This document shows, piece by piece, positions 1 to 7,709 of a DNA stretch of 48,297 bases; positions within the stretch are counted from its first letter, which is position 1, and each line of letters starts with the position of its first letter. The position numbers and the translations under genes were made by a program. The notes beneath the pieces were generated by a model, which saw only the letters and a list, made by a program, of their open reading frames with translations, was not told the DNA's origin and ran no database searches. The stretch lies in contig JARRLN010000003.1 of NCBI GenBank assembly GCA_037386965.1, positions 1-48,297 on the forward strand, in the 5' to 3' direction. The stretch comes from Nitrospirota bacterium (GTDB lineage Bacteria; Nitrospirota; Thermodesulfovibrionia; Thermodesulfovibrionales; JdFR-86).

Positions 1-143
1 GATAGTGAACTATATCATGCTCTTGGCAGTAATTGCCGGGGCAATAAAAGAGAAAAAGGGGCTTTCGCCCCCCCTGCTTCGCGCGGCGCGCTCCCTGCGT
101 GCCGCCTCCGCTTCGCGGACAGGCAAGGGCCGTCCTCCTCCCT
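1..143. other. intergenic edge region
   Basis: No coding region is convincing in the first 143 bases. The stretch holds the likely terminator of the minus-strand tpx operon (described separately) followed by GC-rich sequence with two direct copies of the octamer GCTTCGCG. I see nothing else that I can support. Confidence 0.6.
44..71 (-). terminator. intrinsic terminator of the tpx operon
   Basis: Read on the minus strand, a 5-bp stem GGGGC/GCCCC closes a GAAA tetraloop (bases 58-71) and runs straight into a U-rich tract (TTTTTCTCTTTT). It lies about 70 bases after the tpx stop codon, the right place to end the CBS-nitroreductase-tpx transcript. The stem is short but the GNRA loop and T tract are good. 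Confidence 0.7.
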
Positions 144-665
144 TTACCCCGACACCGGCCTCAGGGCCTCCATGGCCGCGCGGAAATCCGGGTCGTCCGT
201 CATCTCCGGCACTATCTGGACGTACCTGATGACATCGTCCTTGTCCACGACGAAGACAGAGCGGGCCAGGAGCCTCAGCTCCTTCATGAGCACCCCGTAA
301 GCGGTCCCGAAGGATGCCTCCCTGTGGTCGGAGAAGGCCTTGAGGCGCACGGGATGCGCCTCTTGCACGAACCTCTCCAGGGCAAAGGGCAGGTCCATGC
401 TCACGTTCAACACGGCGATGCCCAGGTCTTCCGTCCGGGCGTCGAAGGTCCGCGCCTGCCTGTTACACACGGAGGTGTCCAGCGAAGGCGTCACGCTTAT
501 CAGCTTGACGGTGCCGGAGAAGTCCTTCAGGGTTTTTTCGTTCAGCTCCGTATCCAGAATGCGGAAGTCCGGGGCCTTGTCCCCTTTTTTGAGCTCGGGG
601 CCGACCAGGGTGACGGGTTTCCCCTTCGCGGTCACGATGCCTTTGCGTTCGGTCAGTGTTTCCAT
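144..665 (-). CDS. tpx: thiol peroxidase (Tpx family), lacks the resolving cysteine
   Basis: Peroxiredoxin of the Tpx class, 173 residues, expected to reduce hydrogen peroxide and alkyl hydroperoxides in the cytoplasm. The active-site stretch PSLDTSVC places the peroxidatic cysteine at residue 67, and the DLPFA motif and the FVVDKD strand match the family. The family's resolving cysteine follows DLPFAxxRF (Cys95 in E. coli); here that position is Val100 (codon GTG, clear in the DNA). Cys67 is the only cysteine in the protein, so the usual intramolecular disulphide cannot form. It is the last gene of a three-gene minus-strand operon after a CBS-domain protein and a nitroreductase. Family assignment is firm; a 1-Cys mechanism is inferred. 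Confidence 0.93.
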   Translation of the reverse strand: METLTERKGIVTAKGKPVTLVGPELKKGDKAPDFRILDTELNEKTLKDFSGTVKLISVTPSLDTSVCNRQARTFDARTEDLGIAVLNVSMDLPFALERFVQEAHPVRLKAFSDHREASFGTAYGVLMKELRLLARSVFVVDKDDVIRYVQIVPEMTDDPDFRAAMEALRPVSG

Positions 666-674
666 ATCGCCACT

Positions 675-1322
675 TCAGCCTCCTTGCTCGCCGTAGGACT
701 CGTAGCTGACAAACTCCTCGAGGTCGCGCCGCCAGGCCCTGGGCAGGAGCTCCACCCCATCCTTGAGGTACCCCACGGCCACCAGCATCGGGATTATCTT
801 GTCCTCGGGGATTCCGAACTCTTTCTTCACGCAGCCCTCGTCGAACCCGTCCATGGGATGGGTCTCGAGGCCCAGTCCCTGGGCGGCCAGCATGAGGCAC
901 ATGGCGAAAAGGGCGGTATTCTTCAGGGCCGTGTACCTCCGGGAGAGGGCGTCGGGCTTCTCGCTGTAAAGCCGGCGGGCCAACTGCATGTACCCCTCGC
1001 GCTTTTCGGGCTTCGTGTAGCCCAGTTCCTCCCAGCTCCGTAGCGTGCGCGGGAAGTTCTTCTCCAGGAAGTCCGGGTCGGCCACCATGATGAGCACCAC
1101 CGAGGCCTCCTCGACCTTGGGCTGGTCCAGGGCGCATGTGCGGAGGGTTCTCTTCCGCTCGGCGTCCCGAACCACCACCACGCGCCAGGGCTGCACGTTG
1201 AAGGAGGAGGGGGAGAGGTTGGCCAGGCGGAGAAGCTCGGTGAGCTTTTCTTCGGGGACCTCCTTTCCGGGCTTGAAAAAGTTGATGGACCTCCGTCTCT
1301 TGAGCGCCTCGATAACCTCCAT
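675..1322 (-). CDS. nitroreductase family protein
   Basis: A 215-residue FMN-dependent nitroreductase-type flavoprotein. The N-terminal RRRSINFF segment, followed by SPSSFNVQPWR, is the classic FMN-phosphate and substrate-side signature, and a GLETHPMDGFD segment lies near residue 155, where family members contact FMN. Such enzymes use NAD(P)H to reduce nitroaromatics, quinones or flavins; the physiological substrate cannot be read from sequence. It sits 6 bases after the CBS-domain gene and 9 bases before tpx, so it is co-transcribed with both. The context suggests a redox or oxidative-stress role. Confidence 0.88.
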   Translation of the reverse strand: MEVIEALKRRRSINFFKPGKEVPEEKLTELLRLANLSPSSFNVQPWRVVVVRDAERKRTLRTCALDQPKVEEASVVLIMVADPDFLEKNFPRTLRSWEELGYTKPEKREGYMQLARRLYSEKPDALSRRYTALKNTALFAMCLMLAAQGLGLETHPMDGFDEGCVKKEFGIPEDKIIPMLVAVGYLKDGVELLPRAWRRDLEEFVSYESYGEQGG

Positions 1323-1328
1323 CGCGCC

Positions 1329-1784
1329 CTACACTCTCTTCTGGAACTCGTGCTCTTTCCAGAACCCCTTCTCGGCAAGGGCGTTGACGATGCATGTGCG
1401 CGTGATGATGCCCACCAGGGGCTTGCGCTCCAGTTGATGGCCCACCACCGGAATCACCGAGATGCGCTGGCCGTAGAAAATCTCCACTATGTCTTCGATG
1501 GTGGTGTCCGGCGAGACCACGATGGGCTCCGTGCACACGTCGCTGTGCTCTATGTGCCCGCAGCTCATGATGGTCTCCGCGTCGAACTCGTGTATGGTGC
1601 GTCCCTCCCTGACGGCGTCCAGGACGTCGTATTCGGAGACGATGCCCAGGACCGTGCCCTTCTCGTCCACGACCGGCAGGGCGGGATAGGGCGACATGAG
1701 CTTCTTGACCAGCTCCGAGCCCTTTTCCTTGGCCTCGATGCTCACGCGCGGATGCATTATGTCTTTGGCCGCTATGCAGGACAT
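1329..1784 (-). CDS. tandem CBS-domain protein
   Basis: A 151-residue protein made almost wholly of two CBS domains, which usually bind adenine nucleotides. Repeat one has the DIMHPRV start and the LPVVDEKGTVLGIVSEYDVL core. Repeat two has the matching ISVIPVVGHQLERKPLVGIITR core. No fused effector domain is present, so it is probably a stand-alone energy or ligand sensor. The ATG is preceded by an AAAGGAG Shine-Dalgarno sequence. It leads the operon with the nitroreductase and tpx. Two exact tandem 16-bp repeats lie in its leader (1810-1841). Confidence 0.88.
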   Translation of the reverse strand: MSCIAAKDIMHPRVSIEAKEKGSELVKKLMSPYPALPVVDEKGTVLGIVSEYDVLDAVREGRTIHEFDAETIMSCGHIEHSDVCTEPIVVSPDTTIEDIVEIFYGQRISVIPVVGHQLERKPLVGIITRTCIVNALAEKGFWKEHEFQKRV

Positions 1785-1809
1785 GTGCTGGCTCCTTTCG
1801 TTGGAAAAG

Positions 1810-1841
1810 TTGGTACAACCTCCCCTTGGTACAACCTCCCC
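1810..1841. repeat. two perfect tandem copies of a 16-bp unit
   Basis: TTGGTACAACCTCCCC occurs twice back to back (1810-1825 and 1826-1841), upstream of the CBS-domain gene. On that gene's coding strand each copy reads GGGGAGGTTGTACCAA. It may be a slippage duplication or a doubled regulator site. I could not assign a promoter relative to it. Confidence 0.9.
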
Positions 1842-1919
1842 CTTGTCCCCTAATCGAAGGGTAGCACATGAAGGGACGATGTCAAGGCCGCGGGGCAGTG
1901 GTGCGCGGGGCGTTTTTGT

Positions 1920-1949
1920 TTGACAGCGGACGGCCTTTGCGTTTACATT
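1920..1949 (+). promoter_or_regulatory. sigma-70-type promoter of the Zn-dehydrogenase operon
   Basis: A perfect -35 TTGACA (1920-1925) is followed 18 bases later by TACATT (1944-1949, 4 of 6). Transcription would begin near 1956, giving a leader of about 22 bases that contains GGGAG before the ATG at 1978. This is a leadered transcript, unlike many others in the window. Confidence 0.6.
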
Positions 1950-1977
1950 CTAAGAAATTTTTCCGGGAGCGAGAGCG

Positions 1978-3006
1978 ATGCGCGTCGCCATGTATTATGC
2001 CAACGATGACGTCCGGCTCGAGGAGATGCCCCGGCCGGAGCCGGGGCCGGGGGAGGTGCTCCTCAGGGTCATGGCCAGCGGCATCTGCGGAAGCGACGTC
2101 ATGCAGTGGTACCGGGCGGGCAAGACCCCCCTGGTGCTCGGGCACGAGATAGGCGGGGAGGTCGCCGAGGCCGGCCCCGGGGTGACGCGCTACCGTCCGG
2201 GCCAGAGGGTGTCGGCCTCCCACCACGTGCCCTGCAACACCTGCCGCTACTGCCTTCGGGACCACCACACCGTCTGCGACACCCTGAGGAGCACGAAATT
2301 CCTGCCCGGAGGGTTCTCCGAGTACGTGCTCCTGCCGGCCATCAACGTCGACAGGGGCGTGTACGAGCTGCCCGGGGGAATGTCCTTCGACGAGGCCACC
2401 TTCATCGAGCCCCTGGCCTGCGTGTGGAGGGGGCAGAGGAAGGCGGGAGTCTCCCTGGGCTCGGCGGTGCTCGTCCTGGGAAGCGGCATCTCGGGGCTTT
2501 TGCATGTCGCCCTGGCCAGGGCCCTGGGGGCCCAGCCCGTCGCCGCGACGGACCTTGTGGACTACAGGCTTCGCTCTGCGAGGACGCACGGGGCTCACGG
2601 GGCCCTGGACGCCCGGGGGGACGTCCCCGGGGAGTTCCGGAGGCTCAACGGGGGGCGCGGAGCGGACGTGGTCATCCTCACCACCGGCGCCCGGGGGGCC
2701 GTGGAGCAGGCCTTCAGCAGCGTGGACCGCGGGGGGACGGTGCTCTTTTTCGCCCCCGGGGAGCCCGACGCCGCGGTGCCCCTTGCCATAAACGACCTTT
2801 TCTGGCGCAACGAGGTCACCCTCACCTCCACCTACGCGGCAAATTACGCCGAGCACGTCGCGGCCAGGGACCTCATCGCCCAGGGGAAGGTCCGGGTGAA
2901 GGAGATGATAACCCACACCCTGCCGCTGGCGCGGACCCGGGAGGGCTTCGGGCTGGTGGCCGGGGCGGGAGAGTCCATTAAGGTTATAATAAGGCCCCAG
3001 GAATGA
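1978..3006 (+). CDS. zinc-dependent medium-chain alcohol/polyol dehydrogenase
   Basis: A 342-residue MDR-superfamily dehydrogenase. The catalytic zinc site is visible (GICGSDV, then GHEIGGEV near residue 55), and a structural-zinc cysteine cluster follows (CNTCRYC, then C about 8 residues later). The Rossmann motif is VLGSGISGLLH, slightly divergent from GxGxxG. It resembles threonine/sorbitol dehydrogenases, oxidising a secondary alcohol with NAD(P)+. It precedes the LsrF-like gene by 21 bases, so the two probably act on related phosphorylated or keto sugars. Exact substrate unknown. Confidence 0.88.
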   Translation: MRVAMYYANDDVRLEEMPRPEPGPGEVLLRVMASGICGSDVMQWYRAGKTPLVLGHEIGGEVAEAGPGVTRYRPGQRVSASHHVPCNTCRYCLRDHHTVCDTLRSTKFLPGGFSEYVLLPAINVDRGVYELPGGMSFDEATFIEPLACVWRGQRKAGVSLGSAVLVLGSGISGLLHVALARALGAQPVAATDLVDYRLRSARTHGAHGALDARGDVPGEFRRLNGGRGADVVILTTGARGAVEQAFSSVDRGGTVLFFAPGEPDAAVPLAINDLFWRNEVTLTSTYAANYAEHVAARDLIAQGKVRVKEMITHTLPLARTREGFGLVAGAGESIKVIIRPQE

Positions 3007-3027
3007 ACACAATGAATGGAGGATGAC

Positions 3028-3975
3028 GTGGCTGACACCGACGGCATGGTCCAGGGAAAGGGACGGGCTCAAGCGCCCGCCCGCGCTCGAAAGAACAGAA
3101 GGACGAGGAACGACGGGGCCTTTCAGGCCTCCGAGGAAGCGCACGCCAAGGGCGCGCTCAGCGGCGGACACGCCATGGACTGGGGGATGAGAAACCGGCT
3201 CGCCCGCATCATCAAGCCCGCCACCGGAAGGACCGTCATGCTGGCCGTGGACCACGGGTATTTCCTCGGGCCCACGACGGGCCTGGAGGACCTGAGGACC
3301 GTCCTGGAGCCCCTGCTTCCTTACGCCGACGCGCTGATGCCCACCCGGGGCGGGCTCCGGACCTCGGTCTCCCCCCTCTTCGACACTCCCGTGGTGCTCA
3401 GGGTGTCGGGGGCAAACAGCATCCTCGGGGAGCTCAGCAACGAGGAAATCACGGTGGCCATGGAGGACGCCGCGAGGCTCAACGTCTCGGCCGTGGCCCT
3501 CTCCATTTACGTGGGCGCGCAGTACCAGAAGCAGACCCTCCAGAACCTGGCCCGGCTCATCGACGAGGGCACCCGCTGGGGCATCCCGGTGCTGGCCGTC
3601 ACCGCCGTGGGAAAGGACATGGTCAGGGACGCCCGCTACCTGGCCCTGGCCTGCCGCATAGCCGCCGAGCTGGGGGCGCACTTCGTCAAGACCTATTACT
3701 GCGACGATTTCGAGCGGGTGGTGCAGACCTGTCCGGTCCCTCTGGTGATGGCCGGGGGCAAGAAGCTCCCGGAGCCCGACGCTCTCAAGCTCACCGGCAA
3801 CGCCGTCCGCCGCGGGGCGGCCGGCGTGGACATGGGGCGCAACATCTTTCAGGCCGAGGACCCGGTGGCCATGATACAGGCCGTCCGCGCGGTGGTCCAC
3901 GAGGGCATGAGCCCCAGGAAGGCCCATGACATGTACCTGTCGCTCAAGGCCTCGGGCAGGAGGAGGCCGAGATGA
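3028..3975 (+). CDS. LsrF/DeoC-type class I aldolase (3-hydroxy-5-phosphonooxypentane-2,4-dione thiolase-like)
   Basis: A 315-residue TIM-barrel enzyme close in pattern to LsrF of E. coli. The shared landmarks are DWGMRNRLARI, TVMLAVDHGYFLGPTTGLE, RVSGANSILGELSNE, VTAVGKDMVRD, FVKTYYC (Schiff-base lysine region), AGGKKLPE and GVDMGRNIFQ. LsrF transfers the acetyl of phospho-AI-2 to CoA; related DhnA enzymes are archaeal-type fructose-bisphosphate or hexulosonate aldolases. I chose the GTG at 3028 because GGAGG lies 5 bases upstream and the N-terminus VADTDGM then aligns with MADLDDI of LsrF. No lsr transport or kinase genes are nearby, so the role may differ. It overlaps the OsmC gene by 4 bases. 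Confidence 0.85.
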   Translation: MADTDGMVQGKGRAQAPARARKNRRTRNDGAFQASEEAHAKGALSGGHAMDWGMRNRLARIIKPATGRTVMLAVDHGYFLGPTTGLEDLRTVLEPLLPYADALMPTRGGLRTSVSPLFDTPVVLRVSGANSILGELSNEEITVAMEDAARLNVSAVALSIYVGAQYQKQTLQNLARLIDEGTRWGIPVLAVTAVGKDMVRDARYLALACRIAAELGAHFVKTYYCDDFERVVQTCPVPLVMAGGKKLPEPDALKLTGNAVRRGAAGVDMGRNIFQAEDPVAMIQAVRAVVHEGMSPRKAHDMYLSLKASGRRRPR

Positions 3976-4397
3976 GCACGGTCTCGGCAAAAGTGACCTT
4001 CGTCGACGGCCTCCAGTTCGTGGGCGAGACCGGTTCGGGCCACGCGGTGGTCATGGACGGCGTGGAGAAGTTCGGGGGCAGGGACTCGGGGCCCCGGCCC
4101 ATGGAGATGCTTCTCCTGGGGCTCGGCGGCTGCACCGGCATGGACGTGGTCTCCATCCTCAGGAAGAAAAAGCAGGCCCTCACCGGCCTTGAAATCAGGG
4201 TCGAGGGCGGCAAGGCGGAGGAGCATCCCCAGGGGTTCGAGCAGATACGCCTGGTCTATGCGGTGCGGGGCAGGGGTGTCGAGGAGGCAGCCGTCAAGCG
4301 CGCCATAGAGCTTTCCATGGAGAAATACTGCTCGGTCAAGGCAACCCTGGAGGGGACGGCCAGGATAGAGTTCTCCTACACCATACAAGAGGCGTAG
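3972..4397 (+). CDS. OsmC/YhfA family protein
   Basis: A 141-residue OsmC-like protein. The two family cysteines are present in GCTGMDV (near residue 55) and EKYCSV (near residue 117), matching the peroxidase/hydroperoxide-reductase pair. RPMEMLLLGLGGCTG is the usual dimer-core helix. Members of the OsmC branch reduce organic hydroperoxides; YhfA-like members have no proven role. It overlaps the stop of the LsrF-like gene through ATGA, so translation is coupled. Confidence 0.88.
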   Translation: MSTVSAKVTFVDGLQFVGETGSGHAVVMDGVEKFGGRDSGPRPMEMLLLGLGGCTGMDVVSILRKKKQALTGLEIRVEGGKAEEHPQGFEQIRLVYAVRGRGVEEAAVKRAIELSMEKYCSVKATLEGTARIEFSYTIQEA

Positions 4398-4406
4398 CCC
4401 CCGGCC

Positions 4407-4865
4407 ATGGGAGAGCAAGGGGGCGGAGTCCTCTTCAAGCTCGTGGCTACGGTGGGCTACCTGGGGTTCGTGCCCGTGGCCCCGGGGACCATGGGAACCC
4501 TGGCGGCGCTGGCCGTGGTGGCCCTGACAAAACTGCCCTGGCCTTCCTACCTGATACTGACGATAGCCTCCGTACTGGGCGGCACCTGGGCGGCCGATAA
4601 GATGGAAAGGGTCATGGGAGAGAAGGACCCCGGCTGCATCGTCATCGACGAGTTCGCCGGCTTCCTGGTGGCCATGGCCTTCCTGCCCCGGACGATGGGA
4701 TATTTCCTTGCGGCTTTCATTTTATTCAGGGTTTTCGATATACTGAAGCCGCCGCCCATAGACGGGCTGCAGAGCTCGGGGGGCGGCTGGGGGGTGATGG
4801 TGGACGACCTCGCCGCGGGCCTCCTTGTCAACCTGCTGCTTCAGGCCTGGCGTCTTTTGGCATAG
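4407..4865 (+). CDS. pgpA: phosphatidylglycerophosphatase A
   Basis: A 152-residue membrane enzyme that dephosphorylates phosphatidylglycerol phosphate to phosphatidylglycerol. The family motifs are complete: GFVPVAPGTMGTLAA at the N-terminus, KDPGCIVIDEFAGF in the middle and FRVFDILKPPP near the C-terminus. Several hydrophobic segments run through it. It lies 9 bases after the OsmC gene and is followed by a strong terminator at 4887, so it closes this operon. Confidence 0.93.
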   Translation: MGEQGGGVLFKLVATVGYLGFVPVAPGTMGTLAALAVVALTKLPWPSYLILTIASVLGGTWAADKMERVMGEKDPGCIVIDEFAGFLVAMAFLPRTMGYFLAAFILFRVFDILKPPPIDGLQSSGGGWGVMVDDLAAGLLVNLLLQAWRLLA

Positions 4866-4886
4866 GAGGGCCTGCTTTCCCGGAGC

Positions 4887-4908
4887 CGGAAGAGCCTTCC
4901 GTCTTTTT
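4887..4908 (+). terminator. intrinsic terminator after pgpA
   Basis: A perfect 6-bp stem CGGAAG/CTTCCG with a 3-base AGC loop is followed by TC and five T residues. It ends the dehydrogenase-lsrF-osmC-pgpA transcript only 12 bases before the thpR start codon. Confidence 0.8.
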
Positions 4909-4919
4909 ACGGCGACCCT

Positions 4920-5519
4920 ATGGACTTTCGATGTTTCGTGGCAGTAGAGCTTCCCGATGCCCTCAAGGACCTCATCGGCAAGGGCACCGAGCACCTCCGC
5001 TCAAAGGGCGGGAAGGTGCGGTGGACGCCCGCCCGGAACTTCCACCTGACCCTGAAGTTCCTGGGCGAAACCCCCGAGAGCATGCTCCCCGATATCGAGG
5101 CGCGCCTCGGGGAGGCTGTCAAAGGGCACGGGGCCTTCAGCGTCCGGTTCCGGGGCGTGGGGGTCTTCCCCGACCCCCGGCGCCCCCGGGTGATATGGAT
5201 AGGCGTGGAAAACCCGGAGCCCCTTCAAAGGCTGCAGGCCGGCGTGGAGGAGGCCCTCGTCTCCCTGGGGTTCGAGGACGAGGGAAGGCCCTACAACCCC
5301 CACCTCACGCTGGGGAGGGTGAAGGACCCCCGGGGGGCGGGCCCCCTGATGGGGGTGCTTCGGGAGATGGAGCAGGCCGATTTCGGACAGATGCGGGTGC
5401 AGGGCGTCTCCCTCGTCAGAAGCGACCTGGGGCCCGGCGGCTCCCGTTATACGCGGCTTTTCAGGGTTGCTCTGGAGGGCGGGGAACCCCTTGGAGAAAA
5501 CGGGGCATATGCGTTATAG
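4920..5519 (+). CDS. thpR: RNA 2',3'-cyclic phosphodiesterase (2H family)
   Basis: A 199-residue 2H phosphoesterase. Both catalytic HxTx motifs are present as HLTL (in NFHLTLKFLGE and NPHLTLGRVK). The family opens 2',3'-cyclic phosphates and can ligate half-tRNAs in vitro. No Shine-Dalgarno sequence precedes the ATG, and the pgpA terminator ends just upstream, so its promoter must be very close; I could not identify it with confidence. Its 3' end overlaps the recA promoter. Confidence 0.9.
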   Translation: MDFRCFVAVELPDALKDLIGKGTEHLRSKGGKVRWTPARNFHLTLKFLGETPESMLPDIEARLGEAVKGHGAFSVRFRGVGVFPDPRRPRVIWIGVENPEPLQRLQAGVEEALVSLGFEDEGRPYNPHLTLGRVKDPRGAGPLMGVLREMEQADFGQMRVQGVSLVRSDLGPGGSRYTRLFRVALEGGEPLGENGAYAL

Positions 5520-5520
5520 T
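5491..5520 (+). promoter_or_regulatory. recA promoter
   Basis: TTGGAG (5491-5496), an 18-base spacer and TATAGT (5515-5520) would start transcription near 5527. The leader of about 33 bases carries an AGGAGG Shine-Dalgarno sequence. GTTATA is repeated at 5513 and 5527. I found no E. coli-type (CTGT-N8-ACAG) or Gram-positive-type (GAAC-N4-GTTC) SOS box here. Confidence 0.55.
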
Positions 5521-5559
5521 GTATAGGTTATACCGGCATTCAGCATGCGAGGAGGAGGG

Positions 5560-6546
5560 ATGAACAAGGACAGGATGAAGGCCCTGGAATCGGCCATCGC
5601 GCAGATAGAGAAGAGCTTCGGGAAGGGCGCCATCATGAGGCTCGGGGACCAGGAGGTCGAGCACGTGCAGACCATCCCCTCGGGCTCTCTGGCCCTGGAC
5701 CTGGCCACCGGCATCGGCGGGTATCCCCGCGGACGGGTGGTGGAGATATACGGTCCCGAGTCCTCGGGAAAGACCACCCTGGCGCTGACGGCCATCGCCC
5801 AGGCCCAGCGGGCCGGGGGCGCGGCGGCCTTCATCGACGCCGAGCATGCCCTGGACGTGGTCTACGCCGGGAGGCTGGGGGTTCAGGTCGAGGACCTCCT
5901 GGTTGCGCAGCCCGACACGGGGGAGCAGGCCCTGGAGGTGGCCGAGACCCTGGTCAGAAGCGGCGCTCTGGACATCGTCGTCATCGATTCCGTGGCGGCC
6001 CTCGTGCCCAAGGCCGAGATAGAGGGCGAGATGGGCGACTCGCTGCCGGGGCTTCAGGCGCGCTTGATGAGCCAGGCCATGCGGAAGCTCACGGCGGCCA
6101 TCTCCAAGAGCAAGACCACCCTGATATTCATCAACCAGATACGGATGAAGATAGGGGTGATGTTCGGCAACCCCGAGACCACCACGGGGGGCAACGCCCT
6201 GAAGTTCTACTCCTCGATGAGGCTGGACATCCGGCGCATCGACACCATCAAGGAAAGCCAGACCCTGATAGGCGGGCGGGCCCGGGTCAAGGTGGTCAAG
6301 AACAAAATGGCCCCGCCCTTCAGGCAGGCGGAGTTCGACATCTACTTCAACGAGGGCATCTCCCGCGAGGGAGAGCTCGTGGACCTCGGCGTGGACAGGA
6401 GCATCATCGAGAAGGCGGGCGCCTGGTACAGCTACGACGGCAGACGCATCGGGCAGGGGCGCGAGAACGTCAAGAAGTTCCTCAAGGACAACCCGGAGGT
6501 CCAGAAGGAGATAGAGACAAAAATCATGGCATCCCTAGGGGGCTGA
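5560..6546 (+). CDS. recA: recombinase RecA
   Basis: A 328-residue RecA, the strand-exchange ATPase of recombination and SOS signalling. Walker A is GPESSGKTT (residues 65-73); MAW-type motifs [10 protein letters not shown], the [21 protein letters not shown] loop region and the C-terminal [11 protein letters not shown] segment are all present. I chose the ATG at 5560 rather than one 15 bases upstream because the GAGGAGG Shine-Dalgarno sequence lies between them and the protein then starts [10 protein letters not shown] like other RecAs. pilT follows after one base, so it heads a recA-pilT-recX operon. Confidence 0.97.
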   Translation: MNKDRMKALESAIAQIEKSFGKGAIMRLGDQEVEHVQTIPSGSLALDLATGIGGYPRGRVVEIYGPESSGKTTLALTAIAQAQRAGGAAAFIDAEHALDVVYAGRLGVQVEDLLVAQPDTGEQALEVAETLVRSGALDIVVIDSVAALVPKAEIEGEMGDSLPGLQARLMSQAMRKLTAAISKSKTTLIFINQIRMKIGVMFGNPETTTGGNALKFYSSMRLDIRRIDTIKESQTLIGGRARVKVVKNKMAPPFRQAEFDIYFNEGISREGELVDLGVDRSIIEKAGAWYSYDGRRIGQGRENVKKFLKDNPEVQKEIETKIMASLGG

Positions 6547-6547
6547 C

Positions 6548-7702
6548 ATGCCGGATATCAAGGAGCTTCTGAAGGCAGCCATCGACAGGGGGGCGTCGGA
6601 CCTTCATCTGAAGGTGGGCTCTCCCCCCGTGCTCAGGATCCATGGGAGGCTGGTCGCCACGGACTCCGCGGAGCGCATCACCTACGAGGAGGGCATGAAG
6701 CTGGGCCTTTCGGTTATGACGCCCGGGCAGAGGGAGGCCTTCAAGAAGAAAAACGACCTGGACTTCGCCTACAGCGTGCCCGGCCTGGGCAGGTTCCGCT
6801 GCAACGTGTTCGTCCAGAGGGGGGCCATAGGGGTCGTTTTCCGGCTCATCCCCATGAAGGTGCCCACCATCGCCGAGCTGAACCTGCCGTCCATCCTGAG
6901 CGATGTCTCCCTTTCGGGCAGGGGGCTCATCCTGGTCACCGGCACCACCGGGAGCGGCAAGACGACGACGCTGGCCTCGATGATAGACCACGTCAACGCC
7001 AACAGGACCGTCAACATCGTCACCAACGAGGACCCCATCGAGTACCGTCAGCGGGACAAGCGCGGCATCGTCAACCAGCGCGAGGTGGGCACGGACACCC
7101 TTTCGTTCAGCGTGGCCCTGAGGGCCGCCTTGAGGCAGGACCCCGACGTCATCCTGGTGGGGGAGATGCGCGACCTGGAGACCATGGAGATTGCCATGTC
7201 GGCGGCGGAGACCGGGCATCTGGTCATGAGCACCCTGCACACCCTGGACGCCGCGGAGACGGTCAACAGGATAATCTCGTCCTTCCCGCCGCACCAGCAC
7301 AACCAGATTCGCACGCAGCTGGCCTCCATCCTGAGGGGCATCATCTCCCTGAGGCTCATGCCCCGGGCCGACGGGAAGGGACGGGTCCCCGCGGTGGAGG
7401 TGCTGGTGGCCACCTCCCTTATCAGGGAGTGCATCACGGACCCCGCGAAGACCCCTCTCATGCGGGACTACATCGCCCAGGGTAAGCTGCATTACGGGAT
7501 GCAGACCTTCGACCAGTCCATCCTGGAGCACCTGAAGGGCGGCGTGGTCGCTTACGAGGAGGCCCTCCAGTGGGCCACCAATCCCGAGGACTTCAAGCTC
7601 AAGGTCAAGGGCGTGCACTCCACCTCCGAGTTCTCGGAGGACGACCTGCCGGACATCGACTCCCCGGACGACGACATCGAGATAGAGAGGTTCTCCAAGT
7701 AG
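6548..7702 (+). CDS. pilT: type IV pilus retraction ATPase PilT
   Basis: A 384-residue hexameric secretion-type ATPase that depolymerises type IV pili. The N-terminal PAS-like domain has ASDLHLKVGSPP; Walker A is GTTGSGKTT (132-140); the Asp box reads NEDPIEY, Walker B DVILVGEMRD and the His box STLHTLDAAETVNRI. The GMQTFDQSI and AxNPEDF C-terminal motifs fit PilT. An acidic tail (DDLPDIDSPDDDIEIE) extends past the usual end, and PilU cannot be excluded. It is sandwiched between recA and recX, which ties pilus retraction genetically to recombination. Confidence 0.92.
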   Translation: MPDIKELLKAAIDRGASDLHLKVGSPPVLRIHGRLVATDSAERITYEEGMKLGLSVMTPGQREAFKKKNDLDFAYSVPGLGRFRCNVFVQRGAIGVVFRLIPMKVPTIAELNLPSILSDVSLSGRGLILVTGTTGSGKTTTLASMIDHVNANRTVNIVTNEDPIEYRQRDKRGIVNQREVGTDTLSFSVALRAALRQDPDVILVGEMRDLETMEIAMSAAETGHLVMSTLHTLDAAETVNRIISSFPPHQHNQIRTQLASILRGIISLRLMPRADGKGRVPAVEVLVATSLIRECITDPAKTPLMRDYIAQGKLHYGMQTFDQSILEHLKGGVVAYEEALQWATNPEDFKLKVKGVHSTSEFSEDDLPDIDSPDDDIEIERFSK

Positions 7703-7709
7703 GGGAAGG

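Noticed and set aside
3016-3027. ATG at 3016 as the start of the LsrF-like gene
   Set aside because: It overlaps the GGAGG Shine-Dalgarno sequence that serves the GTG at 3028.
5500-5560. SOS box upstream of recA
   Set aside because: I found neither CTGT-N8-ACAG nor GAAC-N4-GTTC; the GTTATA direct repeat is not a known LexA site.
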